DNA from: Streptomyces acidiscabies
GTDB taxonomy: Bacteria; Actinomycetota; Actinomycetes; Streptomycetales; Streptomycetaceae
Length of the DNA stretch: 64,000 bases
NCBI RefSeq assembly: GCF_020010905.1
Contig: NZ_JAGJBY010000002.1
Location: 496,001-560,000, forward strand
Reading direction: 5' to 3'
Under the pieces are notes generated by a model. It was not told the origin of the DNA. It was given only the letters and a program-made list of their open reading frames with translations, and ran no database searches. The first letter of the stretch is position 1; every line of letters begins with the position of its first letter. The position numbers were made by a program, and so were the translations under genes. Below, piece after piece: positions 51,618-60,136 of this stretch.

Positions 51618-51799
51618 GGCCCCCGAACCCATTGGGTGAACCCCGCCTCGTCCAACTCCTCGACGGCACCGAAGACCCCGACTGGCGAACCGCGTACGGC
51701 GGCACCCTCAACCCCACCACGGGCAAGGTCGAACTCCCCACCCCGGCCTACAAGAACTGCCCCGAGTGCGCCCGGGAGGCAACCCGTGGTCACCGCTGA
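51614..51799 (+). CDS. Small protein with CPEC motif
   Basis: A 61-residue protein starting at GTG 51614, overlapping the upstream ORF by four bases and the next by 14. It contains TAYGGTLNPTTGKVELPTP and a CPEC pair close to the C-terminus, possibly one half of a metal site. No family recognised. Confidence 0.55.
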   Translation: MRPPNPLGEPRLVQLLDGTEDPDWRTAYGGTLNPTTGKVELPTPAYKNCPECAREATRGHR

Positions 51800-51977
51800 A
51801 CACATCGGCAAGACCGTCACCGACGGCCAACGCACCGGAATCCTCATGGACTTGATCCCGTGGGAGAACCCCGACCAACCTCCCGCCCACCGCCGCTCGC
51901 AACTCATGGCGTACGTCCGCCCCGAAGGCGGCGGCACCGAATGGGACGCACCCCCGTCCACGCTGGACCCCGCATGA
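51786..51977 (+). CDS. Small protein of the XRE-TPR-linked cluster
   Basis: A 63-residue protein (start MVTAEHIGKTVTDGQRTGIL, then MAYVRPEGGGTEWDA). The short beta-like pattern V-T-D-x-x-R-x-G-I-L-x-D resembles small SH3-like barrel proteins seen near Streptomyces HTH genes; this is inference. It starts inside the preceding ORF and overlaps the next by ATGA. Confidence 0.55.
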   Translation: MVTAEHIGKTVTDGQRTGILMDLIPWENPDQPPAHRRSQLMAYVRPEGGGTEWDAPPSTLDPA

Positions 51978-52288
51978 AGGCCATGTGCACCATCGTCGTC
52001 GTCCTCGCAGCGCTCATGTGGGTCGTGACCGTCGCATGGATCGTCGCCGGAGTGACGACCTGGACCAGCACGGCTGAGAAGCACCCGCTGCGCCCCGATC
52101 GGCCCCGCCCGACATGGTCGTTCCCCCGAGACCTGTCGGGTGGGGTCTTCTCCGATCAGACCCGACTGGTGAACCCGAGTCGAGCAGAGCAGCCTCCGTT
52201 GTCGGTCGGTCCCCTGCGTGTCAGTCAGCGTCCCGTTCCCGGCCAGGGAAGAAGTCCGCGCTCTGGACGTACTCCATGGCCTTCGTGA
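51974..52288 (+). CDS. Small membrane protein ending the four-gene cluster
   Basis: A 104-residue ORF starting with ATGA overlap. The N-terminus is one strong hydrophobic helix (CTIVVVLAALMWVVTVAWIVAGV). The rest is Pro/Arg-rich and runs 68 bp into the opposite strand of the VOC gene, so the real protein may be shorter or the 3' end may have been joined by chance. Function unknown. Confidence 0.45.
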   Translation: MKAMCTIVVVLAALMWVVTVAWIVAGVTTWTSTAEKHPLRPDRPRPTWSFPRDLSGGVFSDQTRLVNPSRAEQPPLSVGPLRVSQRPVPGQGRSPRSGRTPWPS

Positions 52289-52718
52289 ACTCCGGGTCGG
52301 TCAGGCGGGGTTCCATCTCCTCCAGGGTCAGGTCCTCCACCCGGGTCTGGATCCAGTACAGGTTGCCCAAGGGGTCGCGGACCCGGCCCACCCGGTCGCC
52401 GAAGAACAAGTGGGTGACCTCCGTGACCGACGTGCCGCCCGCCGCGACGGCCCGGCGGTGGACCGCGTCGGCGTCCTCGACGTACAGGCGGAGGAAGCCG
52501 GGGGTCGGGGGCCACTCCGGGCGGGTGTCGAACATCATCACCACCGAGTCGCCGATACGGACCTCCGCGTGCGCGACGGAGCCGTCCTCGCCCTTGAGGC
52601 AGGCGAGTTCCTCGGCGTCGAAGGCGCGCTTCAGGTAGTCGATGAGCTGCACGGTGTCGCGCGAGATGAGCCACGGTGTCACGGTGGTGTAGCCCTCGGG
52701 AATCGGCTTGACGGGCAT
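52221..52718 (-). CDS. VOC/glyoxalase-type (PhnB-like) protein
   Basis: A 165-residue protein with the VOC beta-alpha-beta-beta-beta pattern: PWLISRDTVQLIDYLKRAFDAEE, VAHAEVRIGDSVVMMFD, and FFGDRVGRVRDPLGNLYWI. The Glu at the end of the metal site is not obvious, as in many PhnB-like members, so enzymatic activity is uncertain. AGGAGG precedes ATG 52718. Confidence 0.88.
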   Translation of the reverse strand: MPVKPIPEGYTTVTPWLISRDTVQLIDYLKRAFDAEELACLKGEDGSVAHAEVRIGDSVVMMFDTRPEWPPTPGFLRLYVEDADAVHRRAVAAGGTSVTEVTHLFFGDRVGRVRDPLGNLYWIQTRVEDLTLEEMEPRLTDPEFTKAMEYVQSADFFPGRERDAD

Positions 52719-52771
52719 CTGACCTCCTGGGTTCCCGGCGACGCTAGGCCCCGGGTAGGTCAGTCCCGGTC

Positions 52772-53254
52772 CTACACGGAGCGGACGTACTCCAGGATCC
52801 GGTACCGCAGCCCCGACACCGAGGTCAGCCAGTCACCCTCCTCGGTGACCCGCCAACCGCCGTCCAGCGCGGGCGCGTACGTGTCGCCCGTCACCTGTAC
52901 GTCGATCTCCGTCACCGAGAGCCGTGCAGCGAACTCCATCGCCGCCCGGTAGATCTCGCCCCCGCCGATCACCCACGCGTCCGGCGCTGAGGCAAGCGCC
53001 TCAGGAAGCGAGGCTGCTCGTTCAGCGCCGGACGCCGTCCATGAAGCATCCCGGGTCAGCACGATGTTGCGGCGCCCGGGAAGGGGCCGGAAGCGCGGCG
53101 GGAGGGAGTCCCACGTACGGCGACCCATCACCACCGGGTGCCCCAGCGTCGTCGCCTTGAAGTGGGCCAGGTCCTCGGGCAGACGCCAGGGAATCGTGGA
53201 GTCCGCGCCGATCACGCCGTCCAGCGTCTGCGCCCAGATGAGTCCGACGCTCAT
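52772..53254 (-). CDS. folA: Dihydrofolate reductase
   Basis: A 160-residue enzyme reducing dihydrofolate to THF with NADPH. Motifs: GLIWAQTLDGVIGADSTIPWRLPEDLAHF is split into the substrate and cofactor loops, VVMGRRTWDSLP, NIVLTRD, and VIGGGEIYRAAM. It overlaps thyA by ATGA; thymidylate synthase makes dihydrofolate and this enzyme recycles it. A hydrophobic Ile/Trp pair replaces the usual active-site surround, but the catalytic acidic residue in PWRLPEDL is kept. Confidence 0.96.
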   Translation of the reverse strand: MSVGLIWAQTLDGVIGADSTIPWRLPEDLAHFKATTLGHPVVMGRRTWDSLPPRFRPLPGRRNIVLTRDASWTASGAERAASLPEALASAPDAWVIGGGEIYRAAMEFAARLSVTEIDVQVTGDTYAPALDGGWRVTEEGDWLTSVSGLRYRILEYVRSV

Positions 53255-54048
53255 ACCGCGACCGGCGCCTTGATGGCGGGGTGGTGCCGGTAGTCGACCA
53301 CCTCTACGTCGTCGTAGGTGTACGAGAAGAGGTCGTCGGCCTGGCGCAGCTGAAGCCGGGGGAAGTCCAGCGGCGTACGGGAGAGCTGTTCCGTCACCTG
53401 CTCGACGTGGTTGTCGTAGATGTGGCAGTCGCCCCCGGTCCAGATGAAGTCACCCGGCTCCAGACCCGTCTGCTGCGCGACCATGTGCGTCAGCAGCGCA
53501 TAGCTCGCGATGTTGAAGGGGACGCCGAGGAACAGGTCCGCACTGCGCTGGTAGAGCTGGCAGGAGAGGCGGCCGTCGGCGACGTAGAACTGGAAGAACG
53601 CGTGGCAGGGCGCGAGGGCCATCTCGGAGAGCTGGGCGACGTTCCACGCGGAGACGATGATCCGGCGCGAGTCGGGGTCGCGGCGGAGTGTGTCGAGGAC
53701 CTCAGTGAGCTGGTCGATGTGACCGCCGTCCGGCGTCGGCCAGGAGCGCCACTGCACGCCGTACACGGGACCGAGTTCACCATCGGCGTCGGCCCACTCG
53801 TCCCAGATGCTGACGCCGTTGTCCTGGAGCCACTTGACGTTCGAGTCGCCGCGCAGGAACCACAGCAGCTCGTACACGATCGACTTGAGGTGCACTTTCT
53901 TCGTCGTGACCAGGGGGAACCCCTGCGCGAGGTCGTAGCGCAGTTGGTGTCCGAAGACACTCCGGGTACCGGTGCCGGTCCGGTCGGCCTTGGCCGTACC
54001 GGAGGTGAGCACTTGCCGCAACAGGTCTTCGTACTGGGTGTCCGCCAC
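53251..54048 (-). CDS. thyA: Thymidylate synthase
   Basis: A 265-residue ThyA that methylates dUMP with 5,10-methylene-THF. Motifs: DRTGTGTRSVFGHQLRYDL, the catalytic Cys in ALAPCHAFFQFYV, the CQLYQRSADLFLGVPFNIASYALL stretch (dUMP-binding Arg and Asn) and the GDCHIYDNHVEQ tail. GTG 54048 gives the normal family length. The gene lies 11 bp after a membrane transporter gene and overlaps folA by four bases. Confidence 0.96.
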   Translation of the reverse strand: MADTQYEDLLRQVLTSGTAKADRTGTGTRSVFGHQLRYDLAQGFPLVTTKKVHLKSIVYELLWFLRGDSNVKWLQDNGVSIWDEWADADGELGPVYGVQWRSWPTPDGGHIDQLTEVLDTLRRDPDSRRIIVSAWNVAQLSEMALAPCHAFFQFYVADGRLSCQLYQRSADLFLGVPFNIASYALLTHMVAQQTGLEPGDFIWTGGDCHIYDNHVEQVTEQLSRTPLDFPRLQLRQADDLFSYTYDDVEVVDYRHHPAIKAPVAV

Positions 54049-54059
54049 GTCGGCCGAGT

Positions 54060-54938
54060 CTACTGGGACGCCCGTGACGTGGGTGTCTCCCCCACCGGAG
54101 CCTCCTCCGGCGCCTCCCCGAACCGCGCCAGCGCCAGCGCCAGCGCCCCCGCCACAGCCACCCCGAACCCCAGCACCGCCAGCCACTCCAGCCCGCCCCG
54201 CGTCCGGTCCCCCAGCCAGATCACGCCGACGGCGGCAGGACCGACCGTCTCCCCGATCACCATCCCGGCGGTCGCGGCGGTCACCGACCCCCGCTGGATC
54301 GCCGAGGTGAGCAGCAGGAAGGCCGCCCCGCCACCGACGAGCAACGCGTACGAAGCCGGATTCGCCAGCAACGAAAAGGATTCCACGGAATCGATCAGCC
54401 GCACCCCCACCTCCACCACCCCGAACCCGAACCCGGCACCGAGCCCGAGAGTCAGCGCGCGCCCCCGCTCCGGCAGCCGCCCCCCGACGGTCCCCAGCAG
54501 CAGAATGCAGACGGCGGCCCCGAGCGCCGACCACTTCAGTACGTCGGACCCGTGCCGAGACCCTTCCTCGCCGGACGCCAGAGCCAGCATCCCCAGCCCC
54601 GCGCACACCACCGCGACCGCGCCCCACTCGGTCCGGCTCAGCCGCACCTTCAGCATCCGCGCCGCCACGACCGCCGTCACCGCGAGGCTCGCCGCGAGCG
54701 CCGCGCCGACCGCGTAGATCGGTACGGACCGCAGCGCCAGCACCTGGAACACGAACCCGAGCCCGTCGAGCCCGAGCCCGGCGACGTACCGCCACTGCCG
54801 TACGGCACGCAGCAGCAGCGCGGCGTCACCGCGAGAGGAACCGCCCGCCGCCGCTTCCCTGGTCGCCACCGCCTGCCACACCGTCGCCGTACCGAAACAG
54901 ACCGCAGCGGCGAGTGCGCACACCATCCCAAACATCAC
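54060..54938 (-). CDS. DMT/EamA-like membrane protein
   Basis: A 292-residue protein with nine to ten membrane helices and two-fold repeat layout (GMVCALAAAVCFGTATVWQAVA; LKWSALGAAVCILLLGTVGG), as in drug/metabolite transporters of the EamA or small DMT group. It is immediately upstream of thyA-folA. The start is a GTG followed by ATG. Substrate unknown. Confidence 0.85.
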   Translation of the reverse strand: MMFGMVCALAAAVCFGTATVWQAVATREAAAGGSSRGDAALLLRAVRQWRYVAGLGLDGLGFVFQVLALRSVPIYAVGAALAASLAVTAVVAARMLKVRLSRTEWGAVAVVCAGLGMLALASGEEGSRHGSDVLKWSALGAAVCILLLGTVGGRLPERGRALTLGLGAGFGFGVVEVGVRLIDSVESFSLLANPASYALLVGGGAAFLLLTSAIQRGSVTAATAGMVIGETVGPAAVGVIWLGDRTRGGLEWLAVLGFGVAVAGALALALARFGEAPEEAPVGETPTSRASQ

Positions 54939-55048
54939 AAACGGACTGTAGGGGAGGGGCGGGCGGCGGGGGTACTCGAACGGGAACTCTCACCGATCTC
55001 TAGGCTGATCGTCGAACACACGCATCCATTACACGGGGAGATCAGGAC

Positions 55049-55411
55049 ATGGCGGACACGACCAGAAGGCTGCGCTCGAACGCGGTCGTCCTCGGCGGCG
55101 TGGGGATCCTCGCGGTGGCGCTCACCGCGTGCTCCTCCGACCCGGACAAGCGGTGCGTCGACCGCGACAGCTACGACTCCCTGAAGGGCTACAAGGTCGT
55201 CTCCGACAAGAACTGCAAGTCGTCGAGCGGTTCGTCGCACACCGTCTGGTACTACGGCGGCAACCGGAGCAACGGCTACGTGGACGGCGGTTCGCTCACC
55301 AAGTCCCGTAAATCGTCCGGTGGTTCATCAAGCTCCAGCGGTGGGTCCGGCGGCGTCGACCGGGGCGGCTTCGGCGGCAGCGACGGCGGCCACGGCAGCT
55401 CCGGCGGCTGA
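55049..55411 (+). CDS. Lipoprotein with Ser/Gly-rich tail
   Basis: A 120-residue lipoprotein. After RRLRSN the signal helix ends in the lipobox LTAC (C28), so it should be lipidated and held outside the membrane. The short core has two further Cys (KRCVDRDSYDSLKGYKVVSDKNC) and a Tyr/Gly stretch, and the last ~45 residues are Ser/Gly repeats. Seven bases separate it from the next gene, which encodes a glutathionylspermidine-synthase-like protein. They are probably co-expressed. Confidence 0.85.
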   Translation: MADTTRRLRSNAVVLGGVGILAVALTACSSDPDKRCVDRDSYDSLKGYKVVSDKNCKSSSGSSHTVWYYGGNRSNGYVDGGSLTKSRKSSGGSSSSSGGSGGVDRGGFGGSDGGHGSSGG

Positions 55412-55418
55412 GCGCGCC

Positions 55419-56594
55419 GTGATACGCCACCGCATCGAACCCCGCCCCGACTGGCAGCGGACGGTGGAGGCGCAGGGCCTCGTCTACCCGCTCTCCCGGT
55501 ACCCGGACGGGGAGTTGTACCCCTACTGGGACGAGAGCGCGTACTACTCCTTCACCCTCGACGAGGTCGAGGCGCTGGAGGAGACGGTCGAGGAGCTGCA
55601 CCGGATGTGCCTCGCCGCCGCCGAACTCATCGTCGCCGAGGGCCGTTTCGCCGACCTCGGCATCACCGATCCCCAAGTCGCCGACGCCGTCGCCGAGTCC
55701 TGGCGCCGACGGGCCGAACTCCCGTCCGTGTACGGCCGGTTCGACCTGCGCTACGACGGCACCGGGCCCGCGAAGATGCTGGAGTACAACGCCGACACGC
55801 CCACGTCCCTCGTGGAGGCGGCGTCCCCCCAGTGGTTCTGGATGGAGGACCGCTTCCCCGGCGCCGACCAGTGGAACTCCTTGCACGAGCGGCTCGTTGC
55901 CGCCTGGAAGCGACAGGGCGACCTGCTGCCGCCCGGCAGTCCCCTCTACTTCGCGCACTCCACCGCCGACGAACTCGGCGAGGACCTCATGACCGTCGCC
56001 TACCTCAAGGAGACGGCCGAACAGGCGGGGCTCGACACGGAGTGGATCCCCGTCGAGGACATCGGCTTCGACCGGCTCTCGGGGCGGTTCGTCGACAACA
56101 AGCTCCGGTTCATCCGGAGTTGCTTCAAGCTGTACCCCTGGGAGTGGCTCACGACTGACCGCTTCGGCGGGCATGTGCTGGACACGCTCGACAACGGGGG
56201 CGGCACGGGCAGCACGCTGTGGATCGAGCCGGCGTGGAAGATGCTGCTCAGCAACAAGGCGTTGCTGGCGGTGCTTTGGGAGATCTACCCCGGCCACCCC
56301 AACCTCCTCCCCGCATACCTGGACGGGCCCCGGGAGTTGGCCGAGTACGTCTCGAAACCCTTGCTGGGGCGCGAGGGTGCCGGGGTCGTGGTGCATCAGA
56401 AGGGCGCCGAGCCGGTCGTACCTGTAGAGCCTTGCTGCTACCAGCAGTTGGCGCCGCTCCCCGCCTTCGACGGGAACCATGTCGTCCTCGGCGCGTGGAC
56501 CGTCGAGGGGGAGGCGGCGGGGCTCGGTATCCGGGAGTCGGCCGGGTTGGTCACGGATGTGTACGCGAGGTTCCTGCCGCACATCATCCAGTGA
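55419..56594 (+). CDS. Glutathionylspermidine synthase-like ATP-grasp protein
   Basis: A 391-residue protein of the GSP_synth/YgiC type. Motifs: YWDESAYYSF near the N-terminus, RFDLRYDGTGPAKMLEYNADTPTSLVEA, NPAWK-like PAWKMLLSNKALL, and KPLLGREGAGV (nucleotide-binding loop). Such proteins are ATP-dependent carboxylate-amine ligases. Actinomycetes use mycothiol, so the real substrate is probably not glutathione. GTG 55419 starts eight bases after the lipoprotein stop. Confidence 0.92.
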   Translation: MIRHRIEPRPDWQRTVEAQGLVYPLSRYPDGELYPYWDESAYYSFTLDEVEALEETVEELHRMCLAAAELIVAEGRFADLGITDPQVADAVAESWRRRAELPSVYGRFDLRYDGTGPAKMLEYNADTPTSLVEAASPQWFWMEDRFPGADQWNSLHERLVAAWKRQGDLLPPGSPLYFAHSTADELGEDLMTVAYLKETAEQAGLDTEWIPVEDIGFDRLSGRFVDNKLRFIRSCFKLYPWEWLTTDRFGGHVLDTLDNGGGTGSTLWIEPAWKMLLSNKALLAVLWEIYPGHPNLLPAYLDGPRELAEYVSKPLLGREGAGVVVHQKGAEPVVPVEPCCYQQLAPLPAFDGNHVVLGAWTVEGEAAGLGIRESAGLVTDVYARFLPHIIQ

Positions 56595-56733
56595 GATCCG
56601 GCCACCTTTCGTCCCGGAACATCCCGTTTTCGCCATTCATTCTTTGCTGTTATTTTACTCGGCGGCGGATGCTGGGATCGTTCCGGGCGGGAGCCCTGCC
56701 ACGGGGGTGAGGGCGCCACACCCAGGGGGCCGG

Positions 56734-57699
56734 ATGCTGCGTATCCACTTCACGCCCGAAGACCTCGCACGGGTCCGGATCGCCGGATCGCCCGACCCGC
56801 TCTGGGAGGTCGCCTTCAGCCTCCACCGGCTCCAGGACACCCGGGGGCGGCGGGCCTACGCCGACTGGTTCCGCGTGGCGCTGCCGAAGCTGACCCGTAC
56901 GCCGCTCGGCGCCGCCGTACGGGGGACGCTGCACCAACTCCTGCCCCGCGCCGACTACTTCCCCGACTTCCTCACCCCGCCCGAGGCCGCCGACGGTCTT
57001 GACGCCGGGTTCGCGGCGATCCTCGACACGCCTCCCGAGCGGGTGCGGCGGGAACTGGAGACCCTCGCGAGACGGGTCGGGGCGCCGAGTTGGGCGGGCG
57101 GGCTGGTGCAGCGGCGGGCCCGCGAGGAGATCGTGGGCGTGCTGCGCGCCTACCACTCCGCCGTGATCGCACCCCACCACGACCGGATGCGGGCGGAGTT
57201 CGACAGCGAGCGGGCGACGCTCGGGCGGGCCCTTCTCGACGGGGGTGTGGACGGGCTGCTGGGCGGTCTCGGGCCGGGGGTGCGGTGGCGGTCGCCGGTG
57301 CTGGAGGTCGACTACGTCGAGGACCGCGACGTGTATCTGAACGGGCGCGGACTGCGCCTGGTCCCCTCGTACTTCTGCCGGTACCGGCCGGTCACCTTCG
57401 CCGATCCGGAGCGGGAACCTGCGCTGCTCTATCCGCTGAGCCACGCCGGTACGGGGGCGGCGCCCGGCGGCGCCTCGCTCGACGCGCTGCTCGGGCAGAC
57501 CCGGGCCGCCGCGCTGCGGGTCGCCGGGGTGGGGGCCACGACCACGGAACTCGCCCGTGCGCTGGATGTTTCGCCGGCCACGGCCAGCTATCACACGTCC
57601 GTGTTGCGGGAGGCGGGGCTGATCTTCAGTCGGCGGTGCTCGAATACGGTGCTGCATACGTTGACGCCGACGGGGGCGGCGTTGTTGCGGACGAGGTGA
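56734..57699 (+). CDS. ArsR-like winged-helix regulator
   Basis: A 321-residue protein with a long, all-alpha N-terminal domain (LRIHFTPEDLARVRIAGSPDPLWEVAFSLHRLQ), which is common in Streptomyces. The C-terminal winged HTH of the ArsR/Smt type is at about 255-321 (LARALDVSPATASYHTSVLREAGLI). No metal-binding Cys pattern is seen. The upstream 140 bp gap is unusually A/T-rich (around 56630-56665), typical of a regulated promoter. Target unknown. Confidence 0.85.
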   Translation: MLRIHFTPEDLARVRIAGSPDPLWEVAFSLHRLQDTRGRRAYADWFRVALPKLTRTPLGAAVRGTLHQLLPRADYFPDFLTPPEAADGLDAGFAAILDTPPERVRRELETLARRVGAPSWAGGLVQRRAREEIVGVLRAYHSAVIAPHHDRMRAEFDSERATLGRALLDGGVDGLLGGLGPGVRWRSPVLEVDYVEDRDVYLNGRGLRLVPSYFCRYRPVTFADPEREPALLYPLSHAGTGAAPGGASLDALLGQTRAAALRVAGVGATTTELARALDVSPATASYHTSVLREAGLIFSRRCSNTVLHTLTPTGAALLRTR

Positions 57700-57791
57700 G
57701 CTGGGTGTTTCTACCGCCCTCGAAAGTACTGTCTGGGCTGGTCGGCGGGGTGCGACGGTGGCGGGACAGCCGAAACAGATGGGGGCAGAAC

Positions 57792-58202
57792 ATGACGTCG
57801 TCCAGGAAAATCGCCGCGCTGGCCGGTGGGTTGGCCATGACCGCGGGACTTCTTGTGGGAGGGGCGGGGAGTGCGGGTGCGGCAGAGCAAGGGGTTCGGG
57901 CCGCTTGTCACGACGGGGACCTCACCTTCAACAAGGGAGCGGGCAGCTTCTACTACCCGATCAGCGCCAGCAGTCGCCTGACGACAAGTAGCAACTGCAA
58001 CGACATCAACCTGCGGATCACCAACGGTGCGCGCAACGTCAAGGTGTGCTTCTACCCGAGCTCCGGCGGTGTGGACTGCCAGGAGAACTACACGTACGTC
58101 GGCTCCAGTTGGACCGTGGTCGCCGAAGACGTGCTCGACGGCACCAAGTACCGCTTCCGGTTCCTGACCGACCCCGCGGCAGGTGGCCAGTACGCCGACT
58201 GA
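57792..58202 (+). CDS. Small secreted protein
   Basis: A 136-residue exported protein with signal peptide (KIAALAGGLAMTAGLLVGGAGSAGA). The mature part (about 105 residues) has four cysteines (ACHDG, NCND, VCFYP, DCQEN), probably two disulfides, and a beta-rich pattern. Similar small secreted proteins of unknown function are common in Streptomyces. ATG 57792 is preceded by a G-rich site. Confidence 0.8.
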   Translation: MTSSRKIAALAGGLAMTAGLLVGGAGSAGAAEQGVRAACHDGDLTFNKGAGSFYYPISASSRLTTSSNCNDINLRITNGARNVKVCFYPSSGGVDCQENYTYVGSSWTVVAEDVLDGTKYRFRFLTDPAAGGQYAD

Positions 58203-58212
58203 GGTCTGCACC

Positions 58213-58268
58213 CCTGTTGAGACTTTTCGGCGATCCATCAGGGCCACTCGCCGAAAAGTCTCACAGGG
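58213..58268. terminator. Long perfect hairpin terminator
   Basis: TGAGACTTTTCGGCGA (58218-58233) and its exact complement (58248-58263) flank 14 bases. The stem goes on through CCCTG/CAGGG with one bulged base, about 21 bp in all. It ends the secreted-protein transcript and could work both ways. Confidence 0.85.
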
Positions 58269-58292
58269 CGCCTCAATGAAACGATAGAAGGC

Positions 58293-58481
58293 ATGACGAC
58301 CGCGAAATTCGTGCTCGAAGTCTCCGTCGACCCCGAACGTCCCGCCGAGGAACTCGGCCGCATCCTCCGTTACTGGGGCGGCAACCTCCACCACTACGAC
58401 CTGAAACCCGGCGACGGCAGCGCCGTCTACGACTCCGCGCACCAGGACGTGGGCCAGTGGCGGATCGAGGTCACCGGGTAG
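58293..58481 (+). CDS. Small conserved hypothetical protein
   Basis: A 62-residue cytoplasmic protein (start MTTAKFVLEVSVDPERPAEE, with LGRILRYWGGNLHHYDL and a VGQWRIEVTG end). The pattern is beta-alpha-beta with a His pair. It lies directly before the ZTP riboswitch of glyA. No function known. Confidence 0.75.
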   Translation: MTTAKFVLEVSVDPERPAEELGRILRYWGGNLHHYDLKPGDGSAVYDSAHQDVGQWRIEVTG

Positions 58482-58488
58482 GCTGACC

Positions 58489-58568
58489 GAGGGCCGTGAC
58501 TGGCGCGCTGGGATGGGACCGACCATCGGGGAGCGGCCCGGAACGACGAGTGCCGTGCGCCTGGGCCG
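58489..58568 (+). ncRNA. ZTP (pfl) riboswitch
   Basis: Leader of glyA with the pfl signature blocks in order: GGGCCGTGACTGGCG, a hairpin GATGG-GACCGA-CCATC, CGGGGAGCG and a 3' CGCCTGGGC that pairs back. The ATG of glyA is ~45 bases downstream with GGAGG ribosome site. ZTP rises when 10-formyl-THF is short, and this class is known to turn on folate and purine genes including glyA. Confidence 0.9.
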
Positions 58569-58610
58569 AACCTGAACGCCGAACGCCGTAGCCCTACGTC
58601 CGGAGGTCTC

Positions 58611-60056
58611 ATGTCCGAGCCCCTGTCCCCCCAGTCCACCGCCTTCCGCGCCGCCCTCGACGTGATCCGCGCGGTCGAGCCGCGCGTCGCCGACGCGATC
58701 GGCCAGGAGGTCCACGACCAGCGCGAGATGCTCAAGCTGATCGCGTCCGAGAACTACGCGTCCCCGGCGACCCTCCTGGCCATGGGGAACTGGTTCAGCG
58801 ACAAGTACGCGGAGGGCACGGTCGGGCGGCGCTTCTACGCCGGGTGCCGGAACGTCGACACCGTCGAGTCGCTCGCCGCCGAGCACGCGCGTGAGCTGTT
58901 CGGGGCGCGGCACGCGTACGTCCAGCCGCACTCCGGGATCGATGCCAACCTCGTAGCCTTCTGGGCCGTACTCGCCGACCGCGTCGAGGTGCCGTTCCTC
59001 GCGAAGACCGGGGTCCGCCAGATCAACGACCTCTCCGAGGCGGACTGGGCCGAGCTGCGGCAGGCCTTCGGCAACCAGCGGATGCTCGGCATGTCCCTCG
59101 ACGCGGGCGGCCACCTCACGCACGGCTTCCGGCCCAACATCTCCGGCAAGATGTTCGACCAGCGGTCGTACGGCACGGACCCCGCGACCGGCCTCATCGA
59201 CTACGACGCGTTGCGTGCCCAGGCGCGTGAGTTCAAGCCGTTGATCCTGGTCGCCGGGTACTCGGCGTACCCCCGGCTGGTGAACTTCCGTGTCATGCGG
59301 GAGATCGCGGACGAGGTCGGTGCGACGCTCATGGTCGACATGGCGCACTTCGCCGGTCTCGTCGCGGGCAAGGTCCTCACCGGCGACTTCGACCCGGTCC
59401 CGCACGCGCAGATCGTCACGACGACGACCCACAAGTCCCTGCGCGGCCCGCGCGGCGGCATGGTCCTGTGCGACGACTCCCTCAAGGACCAGGTCGACCG
59501 GGGCTGCCCGATGGTCCTCGGCGGCCCGCTCCCCCACGTCATGGCGGCCAAGGCCGTCGCCCTGGCCGAGGCCCGCCAGCCGTCGTTCCAGGACTACGCC
59601 CAGCGCATCGTCGACAACTCGCGCGCGCTCGCGGAAGGCCTGATGCGACGCGGCGCGACCCTGGTGACCGGCGGCACGGACAACCACCTCAACCTCATCG
59701 ACGTATCCACGTCGTACGGCCTCACCGGCCGCCAGGCGGAATCGGCCCTCCTCGACTCCGGCATCGTCACCAACCGCAACGCGATCCCCGCCGACCCCAA
59801 CGGCGCCTGGTACACCTCCGGCATCCGCATCGGCACCCCCGCCCTCACAACACGCGGCCTCGGCACATCCGAGATGGACGAGGTCGCGGGCCTCATCGAC
59901 CGCGTCCTCACGGCAACGGAACAGGGCACGACGAAATCGGGCGCGGTGTCGAAAGCGGCGCACGTCCTGGACGAGAAGGTGTCCCAGGAGATCGCCCAAC
60001 GCGCGACGGACCTCGTCCAGGGCTTCCCGCTGTACCCGGAGATCGACCTCGGCTGA
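58611..60056 (+). CDS. glyA: Serine hydroxymethyltransferase
   Basis: A 481-residue PLP enzyme making glycine and 5,10-methylene-THF from serine. Motifs: LKLIASENYASPATL, GRRFYAGCRNVDTVESLA (YAGC in place of the common YPGG), VQPHSGIDANLVAF, VDMAHFAGLVAG, and the PLP lysine in VTTTTHKSLRGPRGG. It is about 60 residues longer than the usual ~420, with extra sequence near NDLSEADWAELRQAFGN and the C-terminus, a form found in Streptomyces. It is controlled by the upstream ZTP riboswitch. Confidence 0.95.
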   Translation: MSEPLSPQSTAFRAALDVIRAVEPRVADAIGQEVHDQREMLKLIASENYASPATLLAMGNWFSDKYAEGTVGRRFYAGCRNVDTVESLAAEHARELFGARHAYVQPHSGIDANLVAFWAVLADRVEVPFLAKTGVRQINDLSEADWAELRQAFGNQRMLGMSLDAGGHLTHGFRPNISGKMFDQRSYGTDPATGLIDYDALRAQAREFKPLILVAGYSAYPRLVNFRVMREIADEVGATLMVDMAHFAGLVAGKVLTGDFDPVPHAQIVTTTTHKSLRGPRGGMVLCDDSLKDQVDRGCPMVLGGPLPHVMAAKAVALAEARQPSFQDYAQRIVDNSRALAEGLMRRGATLVTGGTDNHLNLIDVSTSYGLTGRQAESALLDSGIVTNRNAIPADPNGAWYTSGIRIGTPALTTRGLGTSEMDEVAGLIDRVLTATEQGTTKSGAVSKAAHVLDEKVSQEIAQRATDLVQGFPLYPEIDLG

Positions 60057-60067
60057 GAAGCCTGACC

Positions 60068-60108
60068 GAAGTTCCGTCGCTGGAGTCGCCTTCCTGCGAC
60101 GGAGCTTC
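60068..60108. terminator. Bidirectional terminator after glyA
   Basis: Stem GAAGTTCCGTCGC/GCGACGGAGCTTC (13 bp, one G-T pair) with a 15-base loop between convergent genes. Confidence 0.8.
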
Positions 60109-60136
60109 ACCGTTGGTTCGGAAGATCCTGCTCCAC

